Of a stretch of 6,807 bases of DNA, positions 6,599 to 6,807 are shown one piece after another; the first letter of the stretch is position 1; each line of letters starts with the position of its first letter. The DNA is taken from NCBI GenBank assembly GCA_030039775.1, contig JASHUX010000053.1:1-6807 (forward strand). The letters are read 5' to 3'. Both the position numbers and the translations under genes were made by a program. This stretch comes from Alphaproteobacteria bacterium. Its GTDB lineage: Bacteria; Pseudomonadota; Alphaproteobacteria; ATCC43930; CGMCC-115725. The notes below the pieces were generated by a model. The model made no database searches, was not told the origin of the DNA, and worked only from the letters and a program-made list of their open reading frames with translations.

Positions 6599-6670
6599 TG
6601 CTACGCGGCGCGATATTCGGTTACGAAAATTCAGCGATTACGAGCGATGGTCGGGGGAGTCGATCGCGCA

Positions 6671-6807
6671 ATGAATTCGCCCGCTGGCCCGACGCCGTAT
6701 TCCTCACCGGTACTGGACCGCCCAGACAGCGCTCCAGCCAGCGATGTCGCCGCGGCGCGTTTGCGCCGCCAGGCGGTGATCGCCGGGACGATCGGCAATG
6801 TGCTCAC
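6671..6807 (+). CDS. Major facilitator superfamily transporter, N-terminal fragment (metabolite:H+ symporter-like)
   Basis: Only the first 45 codons are in the window; the frame stays open to the right edge. After a polar, proline-rich leader of about 25 residues the sequence RRQAVIAGTIGNVLT begins, which strongly resembles the start of the first helix in metabolite:H+ symporter (MHS) family MFS proteins, where it is usually followed by a Trp/Tyr-Asp-Phe motif just beyond the edge. The ATG has a purine-rich ribosome site GGGGGAG (6653-6659) 11 nt upstream. It is transcribed away from the ABC operon across 201 bp, so the two may share regulation. MHS proteins move organic acids, including aromatic and dicarboxylic acids, but the substrate here is unknown. 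Confidence 0.7.
   Translation, partial: MNSPAGPTPYSSPVLDRPDSAPASDVAAARLRRQAVIAGTIGNVL

Larger units (their letters stand above)
6470..6670. promoter_or_regulatory. Divergent intergenic region between the transporter operon and an MFS gene
   Basis: A 201-bp non-coding stretch that must carry the promoters of both divergent units. It is visibly more AT-rich than its flanks around 6591-6645. I see no convincing -35/-10 pair on either strand. A weak minus-strand candidate is TTTGCC, 16 nt, TATACG upstream of the binding-protein gene. A regulator site shared by both genes would be expected here; the best candidate is the inverted repeat at 6573-6598. No regulator gene is in the window. Confidence 0.6.

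Noticed and set aside
6621..6643. Direct repeat TTACGA at 6621-6626 and 6638-6643 as an operator
   Set aside because: Six-base direct repeats 17 bp apart are expected by chance at this length, and they show no symmetry or link to a recognisable promoter.

Overview
The window is high-GC DNA with codon use typical of a soil or rhizosphere alphaproteobacterium. A Hyphomicrobiales/Bradyrhizobium-like or Rhodospirillales-like host is my guess from codon bias, the Tat-exported solute receptor and gene style; no marker gene settles it. About 97% of the window is coding. There is no mobile element, CRISPR array, tRNA or rRNA.

Positions 1-6469 hold one tightly packed minus-strand array of seven genes, read from high to low coordinate: (1) a Tat-type periplasmic substrate-binding protein of the branched-chain amino-acid/amide (HAAT, LivJ/K-like) family, 5156-6469; (2) LivG-type ATPase, 4353-5084; (3) LivF-type ATPase, 3668-4366; (4) LivH-type permease, 2793-3662; (5) LivM-type permease, 1798-2796; (6) an FMN-dependent alpha-hydroxy-acid dehydrogenase, 606-1766; (7) the N-terminal 203 residues of a carotenoid-cleavage-oxygenase family enzyme that most resembles lignostilbene dioxygenases, 1-609, cut by the window edge. 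Several junctions overlap (ATGA at livH/livM and at dehydrogenase/oxygenase, 14 bp at livG/livF), which supports a single operon.

Positions 6470-6670 are a divergent intergenic region with a strong Shine-Dalgarno for the binding protein and a candidate operator-like inverted repeat. At 6671 a plus-strand gene begins whose first 45 residues look like the N-terminus of a major-facilitator transporter; it runs off the right edge.

Working model (inference): a complete five-component ABC importer is co-transcribed with two oxidative enzymes, one of which keeps the Tyr/Lys pair known to recognise the 4-hydroxyl of lignostilbenes. The cassette is therefore more plausibly an uptake-and-cleavage module for a plant-derived aromatic (stilbenoid or lignin-derived) compound or its hydroxy-acid relatives than an amino-acid transporter. 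The true substrate cannot be read from the sequence.
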